Source of the DNA: Granulicella aggregans
GTDB taxonomy: Bacteria; Acidobacteriota; Terriglobia; Terriglobales; Acidobacteriaceae
Assembly: GCF_014203275.1 (NCBI RefSeq)
Contig: NZ_JACHIP010000003.1
Coordinates: forward strand, 310,001-374,000
Length of the DNA stretch: 64,000 bases
Direction of reading: 5' to 3'
Shown here piece after piece: positions 27,623 to 37,406 of the stretch. Each line of letters begins with the position of its first letter. Positions within the stretch are counted from its first letter, which is position 1. A program made the translations under genes and the position numbers. The notes under the pieces were generated by a model. That model searched no databases, was not told where the DNA came from, and saw only the letters and a program-made list of their open reading frames with translations.

Positions 27623-28813
27623 TCAAGAAGAGGGTGTTTGTTCCGAGACCAGCGACTTCGCTGCGATGGCTTCCTCGCGCTTGATGCGGACCTCGCGGAT
27701 GGCGATGAGGATGAGGCCAGCGAAGGTGAGGATGAGCGTCGCTGCAGCGTAGAGGCCCCGGAGCTGGGTGATCTCGCCGTAGAGGAGTGCCAGCGCGATG
27801 AAGACGAAGACGATGTGAGCGCAGAAGACTTCAAGCGAGGCCTTGCCAAGGGTGAGGAAGGGCTCGACGAGGACGATGCGCTTGACCGGCTTGCGGAACC
27901 AGTAGATGAGGATCGAGAAGCCGATGAGGTTCAACATGCGGGGGGCGGCGAGCTGCCACTTGTCGAGTTGTGGGCTGAGGGCCTGCTCGGTGAGGTGCGG
28001 GCCTAGCCAGCCGTGCCGGACGCCCAGGAAGAAGAGGCAGATGGCGGCAGCGATTGGGTAGGCATAGCTGGGAAGATGGCGGAAGGGCAAGCCACCTTTG
28101 GGGGGAGGATCGGCGGAGCGGGCACCGATCCACATGCCGAGCAGCCATATGAGCTGCCAGGAAAAGAGGTTGAAGGCTCCGGTTTGCTGGAGCGGGATTT
28201 GCAGGTGAGTGACGCGCACGACGAGGTCATGGACCCAGTGGCGAAGACCGAACTGTGCGAGGAACCAGACGAAGGTGCTGAGGGCAAGGAGAGGCTTCCA
28301 ACCTCGGCGGGCCGCGAAGGCGAGAACATAGGGAGAGAGCAGAAGGAAGATGACGTACATCGGGAGGATGTCTAGCAGGGGCGGGCAGTAGATCAGGAGC
28401 AGTGAACCAACGATTGCAGTGACCGGATGGGCGAGATAGAAGTCGAGCAGATTGCTGAGCGCTGCGCGATGCGTCGTGACGGCGAAGGCCGCTGCGATGG
28501 TGAAGGCGAGCGCAAGAAGAATGACGTGATATCCGTAGATTTTGAGAGCGCGTTTCCAGAGCTTCGCGCGGAGAGCGGCTTCGTCTTCGGCGGCTTTGCG
28601 TATGTAGAGTCGAGCGACTAGCAGCGCGGAGAGGAAGACGAAGCCCTCTGCGGAGGAGACGAAGCCGAAGGGCTGGTTGACGAAGTCGCTGAAGTGGGTG
28701 GGGAGATGGGTGAGCGTCATCCAGACGAGAAAGAGGCCGCGCAGGGCATCGATCTCGGGCTTGCGCTCGAGTTTGGGGAGGGTGGCGAGTGCTTTGAGGA
28801 TGGGTCGCGGCAT
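27623..28813 (-). CDS. OpgC-family membrane acyltransferase-like protein
   Basis: 396 residues, about ten membrane segments. The N-terminus reads EIDALRGLFLVWMTLTHLPT, the acyltransferase-3/OpgC hallmark with an active-site-like His in the first span. OpgC proteins succinylate osmoregulated periplasmic glucans; no opgGH genes are nearby, so the acceptor may be another glycan. It is divergent by 80 bases from the GT2 gene, which fits envelope glycan modification. Confidence 0.82.
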   Translation of the reverse strand: MPRPILKALATLPKLERKPEIDALRGLFLVWMTLTHLPTHFSDFVNQPFGFVSSAEGFVFLSALLVARLYIRKAAEDEAALRAKLWKRALKIYGYHVILLALAFTIAAAFAVTTHRAALSNLLDFYLAHPVTAIVGSLLLIYCPPLLDILPMYVIFLLLSPYVLAFAARRGWKPLLALSTFVWFLAQFGLRHWVHDLVVRVTHLQIPLQQTGAFNLFSWQLIWLLGMWIGARSADPPPKGGLPFRHLPSYAYPIAAAICLFFLGVRHGWLGPHLTEQALSPQLDKWQLAAPRMLNLIGFSILIYWFRKPVKRIVLVEPFLTLGKASLEVFCAHIVFVFIALALLYGEITQLRGLYAAATLILTFAGLILIAIREVRIKREEAIAAKSLVSEQTPSS

Positions 28814-28893
28814 TCAGACCATAGGATGCCATGGTGAGGTTCGGCAGGGCTGGGTGATACTTGTTACGACAGGATTACGGGAGTTGAGTGTTG

Positions 28894-29682
28894 ATGGATC
28901 CGAAGTTCGAGACGGTGCGGATCTCCGTGGCGTTGATCGTGAAGAACGAAGAGGCAAACCTCGCGCGAACGCTGGAGAGCATACGGTGGGCGGATGAGAT
29001 GGTGGTGGTCGATTCGGGATCGACGGATGGATCGGTCGAGATTGCGCGGGCGATGGGAGCGCGGGTGATCGAGCAGGAGTGGCTGGGGTTCGCTGCGCAG
29101 AAGAACTTTGCTATCTCGCAATGCGGCGGGGAGTGGGTGTTGTCGCTCGACGCGGACGAAGCGGTGGATGAGGAGCTTCGCGGGGAGATTGCGCGGGTTG
29201 TTTCGGGGCCGGATGGATGCCAGGCGCTTTATGTAAACCGGAAGAACTATTTTCTGGGGCGGTGGATACGTCATGCGGGATTTTATCCTGACGCGAAGCT
29301 ACGGCTGTTTCGTAAGGGAGTGGTGTGGTTTGAGGAGCGGGCGGTTCACGAGAGCATGAAGTTCGACGGGCCGACGGAGAAGCTCAAGGGGAATCTGCTG
29401 CACTATGCCTATCCGACGCTTGAGAGCTACTTCGAGCACATGAACCGGTATAGCTCGTTGGGCGCTAGCGAGGCTGCGAAGAATGGGCGTAGGGCGGGGT
29501 TGATCGCCGATGTGGTGCTTCGGCCGGCGCTTACGTTTGTTTATAACTACGGGATCCGGCTCGGTTTTCTGGATGGGCGAGAGGGGCTTCTGCTGAACCT
29601 GTTCCACGCGTTCTATGTCAGCTCGAAGTATGCGAAGCTTTGGGCACTCGGGGCTGGGCGGACTGGAAGAGAAAGACCGTGA
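28894..29682 (+). CDS. Family 2 glycosyltransferase, WaaE/KdtX-like
   Basis: 262 residues from ATG 28894, with ACGGGAG ten bases upstream; GTG and TTG codons just before are less likely. The GT-A fold shows ALIVKNEEANL, VVDSGSTDGS and the DxD-like LDADEAVDEEL, then GFYPDAKLRLFRKG and HESMKFDG, typical of lipopolysaccharide-core transferases of the WaaE type. Cytoplasmic face of the inner membrane. Its last 65 bases overlap the 3' end of the broken GT-C gene on the other strand. Confidence 0.85.
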   Translation: MDPKFETVRISVALIVKNEEANLARTLESIRWADEMVVVDSGSTDGSVEIARAMGARVIEQEWLGFAAQKNFAISQCGGEWVLSLDADEAVDEELRGEIARVVSGPDGCQALYVNRKNYFLGRWIRHAGFYPDAKLRLFRKGVVWFEERAVHESMKFDGPTEKLKGNLLHYAYPTLESYFEHMNRYSSLGASEAAKNGRRAGLIADVVLRPALTFVYNYGIRLGFLDGREGLLLNLFHAFYVSSKYAKLWALGAGRTGRERP

Positions 29683-30961
29683 AGATGGTGATCAGGGGCT
29701 CGAGCGGGTGGCGGAAGCGCGCCTGGACTGTGACGGCGTAGTAGATGACCGGCTGGATGAGGAAGATGGCGGCGAAGAGCCATGACCCGGCGATGCGGCG
29801 CTGGAGCGAGAGCAGAAGGCCCAGGATTCCGGTGACGCTGAGGAAGCCGAAGTTGATCTCGCGGGTGTATTCGACTAACTGAGACTTCTCGAATGGGTGG
29901 GGAACGCTGGCCCAGAAGAAGTAGATGCGCTGGATGGTCCAGCGGACGATGCGTTCGGGGTGCCGGCGCATGTTTACCTTGGCGGCGGCGGTCTGCTCTT
30001 TCATGTAAGCGACTTCGCCGAGAGTTTTGTAGCGGATGAATTCGGGGTGGGTCTCGGCGAGTGGGACGGTGGTGCCTCAGGGGAAGCCGCCGTTTTCTTC
30101 GAGAGTGGATTGGTAGAGTTCCGCGCCCAGGTTGCCGCGGGTGGGGATGAAGGCGTGGAAGACTTGAAAGTTGCGATAGACCCACGGAGCGAGGCAGAGG
30201 GAGAAGATGATTCCCGCGAAGACGGCTTTTGAGGCTGCCTGGACGGAGGAGTTGAAACTGGAGCGCGAGCCCCAAAGCATCCATATGCCACAGGCCGGGA
30301 GGACAATCAGCAGCGAGGGGTTGGTGAGGGCGATGAGCCCCCAGAGGAAGCCAAAGAACCCCCATCGGAATGCGGTTTGTGGGTTAGATTGACCGGCAGG
30401 TTCGCCGATGGAGCGAACGCGGAGAGCGATGACTAGTGTCCAGGAGAAAAGGAAGGTGGTGAGGGACATGTCCCAGACCCAGTGGACGGCGTACTGCATG
30501 GCAGCGGGATAGAGCGCCCAGAGCCAGGCCGACCAGAGAGCGATTCTGCGGCCGAGGCCGGCGGCGTCGTAGCAGCGGAAGGCGATCTCGTAGACCGCGA
30601 GGGCGGTGGCAGCGGAGAAGACGCTATCGATGGCGAAGACCATCCAGGCGGAGAGCGGGGTGTAGACGCCGAAGAGCTTGAAGATGGCGGCGATAAGAAG
30701 AGGGAAGAGCGGAGGGATCCAGGTGGTAGGGCCGGTGTGGCCGAGGAAAGGGTCGGCGTAGCCATAGCCAGTGACGAGAGCGCGGGCGATGCGGCCTGCC
30801 TCCCATCCGAACTGGAAGTGATCCAGAAGAAGGCGGATGCGATAGGTGTGCGCGATCGTGATGTAGAGGAGGCGGACGGCGAGGCCGACCCAAAAGATGC
30901 GGAGCGGAGCATGGGAGCCGGTTCCGGGGTGGGTGAAGAAGGGCTTCAGGCGGGAGAACAT
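29618..30961 (-). pseudogene. GT-C (GT39-like) glycosyltransferase interrupted by an in-frame TGA
   Basis: A 448-codon frame from ATG 30961 to the stop at 29618 with a single TGA at 30079-30077. The upstream part (294 residues) has about seven membrane spans and ends AELYQSTLEENGGFP. After the TGA the same frame continues without any shift as GTTVPLAETHPEFIRYKTLG and on to two more membrane spans. TGA probably replaces TGG (Trp): the text reads GGFP-stop-GTTVP. The downstream part keeps normal codon use, so the change is recent or a base-call error. Either a nonsense pseudogene or readthrough. The product would transfer lipid-linked sugars in the periplasm. Confidence 0.85.
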
Positions 30962-30998
30962 TCTGTATCGATTGTAGTTCGCTGGCTGATTACCTAAG

Positions 30999-31036
30999 CG
31001 CGAAGAGCCTCCCCAGGGTTGAGGAGGCTCTTCGCG
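30999..31036 (-). terminator. Terminator of the three-gene secreted-protein operon
   Basis: Perfect 14-base arms CGCGAAGAGCCTCC (30999-31012) and GGAGGCTCTTCGCG (31023-31036), 10-base loop, 19 bases past the stop of the last gene. No T run follows on the minus strand. Confidence 0.7.
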
Positions 31037-31054
31037 TTGGGCGGTCGGGTTGAA

Positions 31055-31780
31055 CTAGGGCCCGACAGAACCGTTGCCCGGGGTGATGGTAGTAGCACCA
31101 CTTCCGCGTGTCAGAGTCACGCCGAGCACAGTTCCGACGACCACGACGCCACCACCGATGGCCCAGTACTTCTTGGGGATCTTGGCGAGACGTCCTGGGG
31201 TCTTGGTGCCAATCGAACCAGAATTTGGGTTGGGCTGCTCCGGGGAGACGGAGGAAGAAGAGCTTCCACCGGGAGCTGTCCCGGCGATGTTGCTCTGGTG
31301 AATGATGGCCGTCGCGACCAGGGCGCCGAGCGTGGCTGACACGGTGATGGTGTACTTGCCGGGGGTCTTGTTCGGCAGCAATCCATGAGCGACTCCGCGC
31401 CCGTCGGGACCGGTGGTGACTGAGAGCGTATTGCTAATTCCAGAGAAGGAGCCGCTTGCGCCCTGAGGGCCACCGTTAATAGTGAAGAGAAGTAGCGCGC
31501 CGGCAACGGGTTTGTGGTTCTCGTCCTCTACCTGGACGATCGGCTCGCGGGCTGTGCGTTCCCTGATGCTGTTGAGTGCATCTTCGCCATCGAGGATGGT
31601 GATGTGCAGCGACATGGGCGTTGCCGCGACGGACTGGCCCACTGCCGAGGCCTGGGCGACGAGCGCAGGTGCTGGACCGATGGCGAGGATAAGGGCTAAG
31701 GCGAGGAACTGGCGAACGGAACCGGCGAGCCGAGAGAGAGAGAGTCTGTTCATCATTTTTGAGGTCACTTTGGAAGTCAT
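31055..31780 (-). CDS. Secreted Ig-like (Big-1-type) protein with C-terminal membrane anchor
   Basis: 241 residues from ATG 31780, whose ATGA overlaps the stop of the upstream gene; the frame is open further but that part lies inside the neighbour. Signal peptide ending PALVAQA. A single invasin/Big-1-like domain (about 75-175: PIVQVEDENHKPVAGALLLF, TTGPDGRGVAHGLLP, GKYTITVSATLG), a Ser/Pro linker, then a hydrophobic segment near the C-terminus (YWAIGGGVVVVGTVLGVTL). It is probably held at the cell surface or inner membrane. Third gene of the operon. Confidence 0.8.
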   Translation of the reverse strand: MTSKVTSKMMNRLSLSRLAGSVRQFLALALILAIGPAPALVAQASAVGQSVAATPMSLHITILDGEDALNSIRERTAREPIVQVEDENHKPVAGALLLFTINGGPQGASGSFSGISNTLSVTTGPDGRGVAHGLLPNKTPGKYTITVSATLGALVATAIIHQSNIAGTAPGGSSSSSVSPEQPNPNSGSIGTKTPGRLAKIPKKYWAIGGGVVVVGTVLGVTLTRGSGATTITPGNGSVGP

Positions 31781-34700
31781 TGAGAGTTCACTTCTGGTGA
31801 GGCGCCCTGAGTATTGGTCAGGACGACTGACACCTGACCGACGACATTCGCGTCGGAGCTGAGATTGAAAACCTGGGTATAGGTGCAAGTGGAACCATAT
31901 TGAAGAGAAGCTTCAGAGGTGTACCAGGATGCGTAGAGCCCTTGTGCATCGATGGCAACGTCCTCAGTTGTGATCTTTCCTCCAGCGACCGGGGTGAAGT
32001 GGAACTTCGCTCCGGCGATCTCGCGAGTATTGGAGAATCCTCTTACTGTGACGGTGAGCGTGTTTCCGTTACCAGTGAAGTTGACTGAGGTGATACCGGG
32101 TGCGGCTAGGCCGGCCTGAATCGTAAGAGGCTTGAGCGAAGCGGGGGTTATGTCGACTCCGCCAGCCATGAGCGTCGTAGAGACTTCGAGCGTCCCGGCG
32201 ACAGTTCCAGCTTGAATTTGAATGGGGTCGATTGAGGTTGTTCCGGCAGTTATGTTGTCTACAAAGATGCGTCCGCCTTCGGCGAACTGGACAGAGGGGT
32301 CGTCTGGAAGCCCGGTCGCCGGGGTGAAGGCGACAGTAAAGGTCGCGGTAACGTCAACAGGGTAGGCGCTGCTTAGTTTGAAGTTGAGGGTTATCTGCGA
32401 TCCCGGCGCGATGGAGGTGGGACCGCTGAAGTCGACCGCAGCGGCGGGTGCGATCACGCTGATGCCAAGCGAAGGTGTGGTGAGAGCTAGAGACGGATCG
32501 AAGACGGCGACTTCTATGTTGTGGACTTTGAGGAAGTCCTTGGCTGGGATAACGGCGGACAGTGCCGTGCCGCTGACGTAAGTTGTTGCGACTGAGGAGC
32601 CATCCATCAGGACCACCGCCGAGGATAGGAAGCCCGAGCCCGTGAGCGTAATCGTTTTGGCGGAGTCGCCGAGAACGGCTGAGGAGCTGGAGAGGCTGCT
32701 CAGCGAGAAGGCTACGACATCGATCGTTACGTTGGCTGTGACAGTCGCATAGTCGATCGAATTCGTCGGGGTGAACGTGACGGTCAGGGTATGGGTGCCG
32801 GGGGACAAGATCGTCCCGGCTGCCGGCTTGTAGATCGGCGTGCCGGAGATAGGTGTGCCATCACTGGCCGTAAAGGCGGCGTTCAGTTGGGTTGGCGAGA
32901 GAGCTGTTCCGGCGACGATTGGAGGAGGCGTGGCCCAGGTGATGACGGGAGTGAGCTTGAAGATGGTGAGGTCGGTGGTGACGCTGCCGCACTCGATGTT
33001 GAAGGTTCCCGGAGTACGAGCCTGGATGACGTGAAGGCCGGCCGGGAAGGTTGCGGCAGGAAGTGTGGCAGTCGCGGTTCCGGAGGTGATGTAGTCGCGG
33101 AACTGGTAGGAGATGGTTCCTGTGGACGATGGGTCGGAGGCGGTAATAGCCAGAAGGTCGGCGAAGGTATCGACGTTCTCGTCCGAGGCAGAGAGGAGGG
33201 TTGTGCCGGAGACCGAAGTTGTGGAGATGCTTGGGTAGTCAACGGTGAGGGCACCCTTGCCATCTCCGTTTAGGAGGTGGCTGGTTGCGCCATCGTCGAC
33301 AACGAGATCGAGCAGGTTATCGCCGTTGAAGTCACCGCTCACCGCCTGTTTCAACGCTGGAACATTGGTGACGATGGGCGTGCCTGAGAAGGCGATACTG
33401 GTCGTGCTCTGATTCGGAACTACGGAGATGGCCGCAGTTGAGGGCGACACCAGGAGGATTGCGGGAAGCTGGCCATAGGCGAGCGGATCCGCGAGAAAGG
33501 TGGAGCTGGAGGTGCCATCGGTGGCAATGCTGGCTGTGTGCGAGAAGCTGCCGTGACCGTCGTTCTGGAAGACCTCGACTGACTTCGAGATCTGGGTGCC
33601 ATCCGCGCTTGCGCCGTTCAGGATGGCGATGTCGGGATAATTGTCGTTGTTGAAATCCGCTGCGAGGATCTTGTAGCCGCCGAAGCTGGAGCTGGGAGCC
33701 GTATTCAGACCCGAAGAGATTGGGCCTGAAGCGAATCCGCCGAGGCCATCTCCCACAAGCATCTGAAAGCCTGTTGTGCTCGACAGTGCGCCGACAAGCA
33801 GGATGTCCTGCTTGCTGTCGTGATCGAAGTCGCCTGCAACGATTCGGGAGCCGTAGGCAGAGGACAATGCCAGAGTGGGAGTCAGGAAGCTGCCACTCCC
33901 GTCATTGAGAAGCACATAGAGCGAGTTGGGCTGAGCGGTTGCGTCAGATCTCTGCCCGAGAATGGCGATATCGGGAAATCCGTCGTGATTGAAGTCCGCG
34001 ACTGCCGCCGACTGTACGAGGAGAGGAACTCCATCGACCTGAAGCGCAAGCGGGCGATCGGCCGCAAAGCTGCCGCTTGGGGTTGTTCCGAGCAGAAAAT
34101 GAAGAGTGGACGAGGACGATTCAACGAGGAGAACATCGGGGATGCCGTCCTGGTTGAAGTCGGCGATGACATGCGACGTCACTGCGTTGCGGGACTGGAA
34201 GGCGGTGATCGGAGCCGCGACGAAGACTCCGGTCTTGTCGAGAATGAGTGGAGCTCCACCAAGCTCCGTGCTTGCGTAATGAAAATCAACGATACCGCCG
34301 GGGGCACCGGCGACCGATGGGGTAGCTGACCCAAAGGTAGCGCTAACCGTTACCGGCTGCGAGGGCAACGCTGAAGTTGGGTTGGCGATGACGACGCCGG
34401 GCGTTATTGGGATGGAGGTGAGGCCGAGCTTCTTCGTTTCGCTGCAATAGCTGTAGACAGCGGTGTTGCAGACCTGGACACTCACCGAACTTGCATTGAG
34501 CGGAAGCGACGTGGGGATGGTACTGACAAGCGTGGTGGACGAGACGAAGCTGACATTACCGGGAATAGAGCTGGTGGAGTTGAAAAGCACCGAACTGGCG
34601 GATGAGCCGCCGAGGAAGTTCATGCCGGTAAGGGCAAGGTTGGAGGGCAGCAGGCTGGTGAGCTTGGGATTCAGGTGCGGCGTCGACGAAAGACTGAGTG

Positions 34701-35133
34701 AGGTCAGTGTCGGGTAGCGAAGCGCGATCGTCGCGGCGTTGCCTTGCGCCTGGACAGAGCCGGTGCAGGCGGGAACGGAGGGATCGACGGTATACAGCAG
34801 CGCTGAAAAACCTCCGGAGGAAAATGACGCCGGGGGAACGCTCTGTATGGAGGTTGGGTCGATCTTCAACGAGATGGAGGCGGAGTTGCTCACGTAAAGG
34901 AGAGAGTCTGGAACGATTGGCGCTGTGCTGCCGAAGCCGGTGTAGAAGCAGACGTTGAAGTTTGTTCCCTGGGGGAGATCTTCAACGGTGGCGCGAAGCG
35001 TGGTGCCGTTGGATCCGGCGGGGAGCGAGGTCAGATTGGGAACGATCGCATAACTTGATATCTGTGCGGAGCAGACACTCGTGGCATAGGTCGCAACGAG
35101 CGCCAGCAAAAGCCAGCACAGCAGTCGTCTCAT
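31777..35133 (-). CDS. Large secreted FG-GAP/VCBS propeller and Ig-repeat protein
   Basis: 1118 residues from ATG 35133 (MRRLLCWLLLALV, signal peptide ending CSAQ); that ATG overlaps the upstream stop as ATGA. IPT/Ig-like N-terminal region, then an integrin-type FG-GAP propeller with calcium-loop motifs ADFNQDGIPDVLL, ADFNHDGFPDIAI, GDFDHDSKQDILL, ADFNNDNYPDIAI and GDFNGDNLLDLVV, then several Ig-like domains (about 700-1100). Typical of surface or secreted adhesins and carbohydrate-binding scaffolds. No catalytic site seen. Confidence 0.85.
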   Translation of the reverse strand: MRRLLCWLLLALVATYATSVCSAQISSYAIVPNLTSLPAGSNGTTLRATVEDLPQGTNFNVCFYTGFGSTAPIVPDSLLYVSNSASISLKIDPTSIQSVPPASFSSGGFSALLYTVDPSVPACTGSVQAQGNAATIALRYPTLTSLSLSSTPHLNPKLTSLLPSNLALTGMNFLGGSSASSVLFNSTSSIPGNVSFVSSTTLVSTIPTSLPLNASSVSVQVCNTAVYSYCSETKKLGLTSIPITPGVVIANPTSALPSQPVTVSATFGSATPSVAGAPGGIVDFHYASTELGGAPLILDKTGVFVAAPITAFQSRNAVTSHVIADFNQDGIPDVLLVESSSSTLHFLLGTTPSGSFAADRPLALQVDGVPLLVQSAAVADFNHDGFPDIAILGQRSDATAQPNSLYVLLNDGSGSFLTPTLALSSAYGSRIVAGDFDHDSKQDILLVGALSSTTGFQMLVGDGLGGFASGPISSGLNTAPSSSFGGYKILAADFNNDNYPDIAILNGASADGTQISKSVEVFQNDGHGSFSHTASIATDGTSSSTFLADPLAYGQLPAILLVSPSTAAISVVPNQSTTSIAFSGTPIVTNVPALKQAVSGDFNGDNLLDLVVDDGATSHLLNGDGKGALTVDYPSISTTSVSGTTLLSASDENVDTFADLLAITASDPSSTGTISYQFRDYITSGTATATLPAATFPAGLHVIQARTPGTFNIECGSVTTDLTIFKLTPVITWATPPPIVAGTALSPTQLNAAFTASDGTPISGTPIYKPAAGTILSPGTHTLTVTFTPTNSIDYATVTANVTIDVVAFSLSSLSSSSAVLGDSAKTITLTGSGFLSSAVVLMDGSSVATTYVSGTALSAVIPAKDFLKVHNIEVAVFDPSLALTTPSLGISVIAPAAAVDFSGPTSIAPGSQITLNFKLSSAYPVDVTATFTVAFTPATGLPDDPSVQFAEGGRIFVDNITAGTTSIDPIQIQAGTVAGTLEVSTTLMAGGVDITPASLKPLTIQAGLAAPGITSVNFTGNGNTLTVTVRGFSNTREIAGAKFHFTPVAGGKITTEDVAIDAQGLYASWYTSEASLQYGSTCTYTQVFNLSSDANVVGQVSVVLTNTQGASPEVNSQ

Positions 35134-36254
35134 GGGGCTATGTTTGCGGCGATCAGAGAACTCTTTGCGGCCTGTGGCAGAGCGGGAATAAAGAGCGTGC
35201 GTGGCGAGGCAGAGGAGGCGTCGACGATCCAATTTGCACCTGACTTTACGTTCGTGACGCGGAAAGCGCCATCGTCGGTGAGGACTGCGGCTTCGGTCGG
35301 CTTGCAGGCGCAGGCCACCGAGACGCTTGTCAAAGTGTTGAGGTCTATCCGGACAAGCGTCTGGGTTGCGCTGTTCGCGGGGTTATTGGCGGAGCTATTG
35401 ACTACAAGGGCCCAACGACCGCTGCCCGAGACGCCAAGGCTCGAGGGCGACTTGAGGAGAGAGGATGTCTGGATCACTGATGTAGCGGGGGCCGAAGTTG
35501 CGGAGCGCATCAGCGTGAGCGTGTTGGCGGTTCCATCGGCGAAGAGCAGGTCGTCATGGCCGGGAAGGAAGCTGAGACCACCGGACGAACCGAGGCTGGC
35601 TGCCGGTACGGCACGACCGGAGGCGGCCATAACGGAGAGGGCGACCGAGGTTCCCTGGTTGTACTCCGCCGCAACAGCTCCTGAGTCGCTGACGACTGAG
35701 TCAGTGATGGGGCCGGCGAACTTGACGGTCTGAACCTGAGGAGAAGAGAGCAGGCCCGTGACCAGCGACGCTGACGTGGCACCGGGAGTGTAGAGGAGCG
35801 CCGAAGTAGCCGAAGGCGAGAGTCGCATCGCCGCCCCGGCCGGCAGCTTGACCGCGAGCGCGGTTGGAGAGCCGGAAGGAAGGCTCATGAGATCGAAGGA
35901 ACCGTCGGAGTCCTGCAGAACGGCGATGTTTGCAGCAGCAGCGGACACAGCACCCACGTACGTTCCGGCGGGGACGAGACTCTGGCCGATTTGCGAGGCT
36001 CCCGCCACGCCCAGAATGGGACGCAGGGTACGGTCGGAGTCGAGCCAGATATAGCCGAGCTGCGGACCCTGTGCGGAGGCAGTGGGCACCGCGGAACTCT
36101 GTGAGCTCACGGCCTGGAGAGTCCCGCTGCCGCAGCCGAGCGTAGCTGCGAGCACTCCTGCGAGCGAAATAGCTGCGACAGCCGCGGTGCGGAGTGTGTG
36201 AAGGGAACGGGCCTGTGAAGTCATAGCTGAGCGATGCGGGGCCTGGAATTGCAT
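35130..36254 (-). CDS. Secreted lipoprotein, first gene of the surface-protein operon
   Basis: 374 residues from ATG 36254, which follows AAGGAGG closely; ATG 36224 is an alternative. Lipobox LAATLGCGSG. The rest is a series of short beta strands (LGYIWLDSDRTLRPILGV, SLGVSGSGRWALVVNSSANN) that look like a seven-bladed propeller, without a named family. Its TGA overlaps the ATG of the next gene, so all three proteins of the operon are translationally coupled and probably act together at the envelope. Confidence 0.78.
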   Translation of the reverse strand: MQFQAPHRSAMTSQARSLHTLRTAAVAAISLAGVLAATLGCGSGTLQAVSSQSSAVPTASAQGPQLGYIWLDSDRTLRPILGVAGASQIGQSLVPAGTYVGAVSAAAANIAVLQDSDGSFDLMSLPSGSPTALAVKLPAGAAMRLSPSATSALLYTPGATSASLVTGLLSSPQVQTVKFAGPITDSVVSDSGAVAAEYNQGTSVALSVMAASGRAVPAASLGSSGGLSFLPGHDDLLFADGTANTLTLMRSATSAPATSVIQTSSLLKSPSSLGVSGSGRWALVVNSSANNPANSATQTLVRIDLNTLTSVSVACACKPTEAAVLTDDGAFRVTNVKSGANWIVDASSASPRTLFIPALPQAAKSSLIAANIAP

Positions 36255-36616
36255 AGTCCTCCTTGGGGGAACTAGCTGGTGTCGACTGAAAACCTTAGGG
36301 GATATACCGCTGCAAGATACCTTGTCTGAATGGCAAGAGCAAGTAATAAAGAGTGGCTCGTTGCGCGGTATCGTTACAAAGGTCAATTACCCGTTTGGGT
36401 GAAGTACGAAAGCCAAGGCAAACCGGATGGAACAGTTGCGCGTAGTTACGAGTAGAATGCGTGGCAGCCGAAGAGTTCCGGGAGGTGACCGGGAGCAGGT
36501 GGTTGCCAACGGTTCTGGCGTCGATGTTTCGGTTTTCATTGAGGGGCCGTGCCGGCCGGATGGAATCGAGAAAAGATTGGGCCCTGGTATTGGAACGTGA
36601 TCTGAGGGAGTGAACC
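36255..36616. promoter_or_regulatory. 362-base divergent spacer
   Basis: Lies between the surface-protein operon and the DUF4384/caspase pair, so it must hold both promoters. It contains the strong AAGGAGG for the minus gene and GAGGGAG for the plus gene. No convincing -35/-10 pair, operator symmetry or small gene was seen. Confidence 0.5.
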
Positions 36617-37327
36617 GTGGTCCATATTGTTTTGCTTTCAATTCTTTCGGCGTCATTTGTAGCCGCTACTGCTTCGGCTACCCCACCTCCTGCTATGACT
36701 CAGGCTGCCGCTACACCGGCGCCGACCAACTCCGCGATGGTGGTGGATATTACGCTGGAACGGAAGAAGGACGGCAAGGTAGAGGCCATGGCTGCCGGCC
36801 ATGTCTTCGCAACCGGAGATATCATCCGGTTGAAGTTGGTGAGCAACTACGACGGCTTTCTATATGTGATGGATCAGGGAAGTTCGGGCAAGTTTACGAC
36901 AGTGTTTCCCGCGATGCAGACGGGCAGCGACAACCGCGTACAGCGGTCGAAGCAGTATCTTGTGCCGGCTGTCGAGGACGGCTGGTTCGAGGTGAGCGGG
37001 CCTGCCGGATTTGACGTGTTGTACTTCCTGTTGAGCCCGACAGCTTTGACTCCGCCGGTCCTTTCGAGCTTTGCCGCGCCTGGGCCAGTGAGCTCGTTGA
37101 GGCCAAGATGCAATGATGCGATCTTCCGCGCGCGCGGCGATTGCACAGACGATAGCGCGGGACCAGCAGCAGTTGCTCCGGGACAGGCGTTGCCTGCTCC
37201 TTTGGCTCCGCTAGCGGGTAGCGCGTCGCGGGATATTACATTTACGAGCAAGAGCAACGGTACTGTTGGAGTAACGGGCGAGAGCGCCGCGCCGATGTTG
37301 TATACATTCCGTTTGGCGCATCTGTAA
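36617..37327 (+). CDS. DUF4384-domain secreted protein
   Basis: 236 residues, GTG start with GAGGGAG six bases upstream. Signal peptide, then a DUF4384 domain (about 40-140: ATGDIIRLKLVSNYDGFLYVM, split here as GDIIRLKLVSNYDGF and LYVMDQGSSGK, then VFPAMQTG and FEVSGPAG). DUF4384 is a beta domain often fused to caspase-like peptidases; here it is the gene just before one (79 bases). The C-terminal half is a Pro/Ala linker and a short beta stretch. Probably an exported partner of the caspase-like protein. Confidence 0.8.
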   Translation: MVHIVLLSILSASFVAATASATPPPAMTQAAATPAPTNSAMVVDITLERKKDGKVEAMAAGHVFATGDIIRLKLVSNYDGFLYVMDQGSSGKFTTVFPAMQTGSDNRVQRSKQYLVPAVEDGWFEVSGPAGFDVLYFLLSPTALTPPVLSSFAAPGPVSSLRPRCNDAIFRARGDCTDDSAGPAAVAPGQALPAPLAPLAGSASRDITFTSKSNGTVGVTGESAAPMLYTFRLAHL

Positions 37328-37406
37328 GGAACTTTGTCCGCTATGGATTGACCGTTGTCCATTGTTGTCCGTTGTCACTCTGTCGATTTGGTTTGAGGGT
37401 ATATGT

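Noticed and set aside
29613..30365. 250-codon minus-strand open frame beside the broken GT-C gene, as evidence for a frameshift
   Set aside because: It is a different frame with arginine/proline-rich shadow composition. The two true halves share one frame and are parted only by a TGA.
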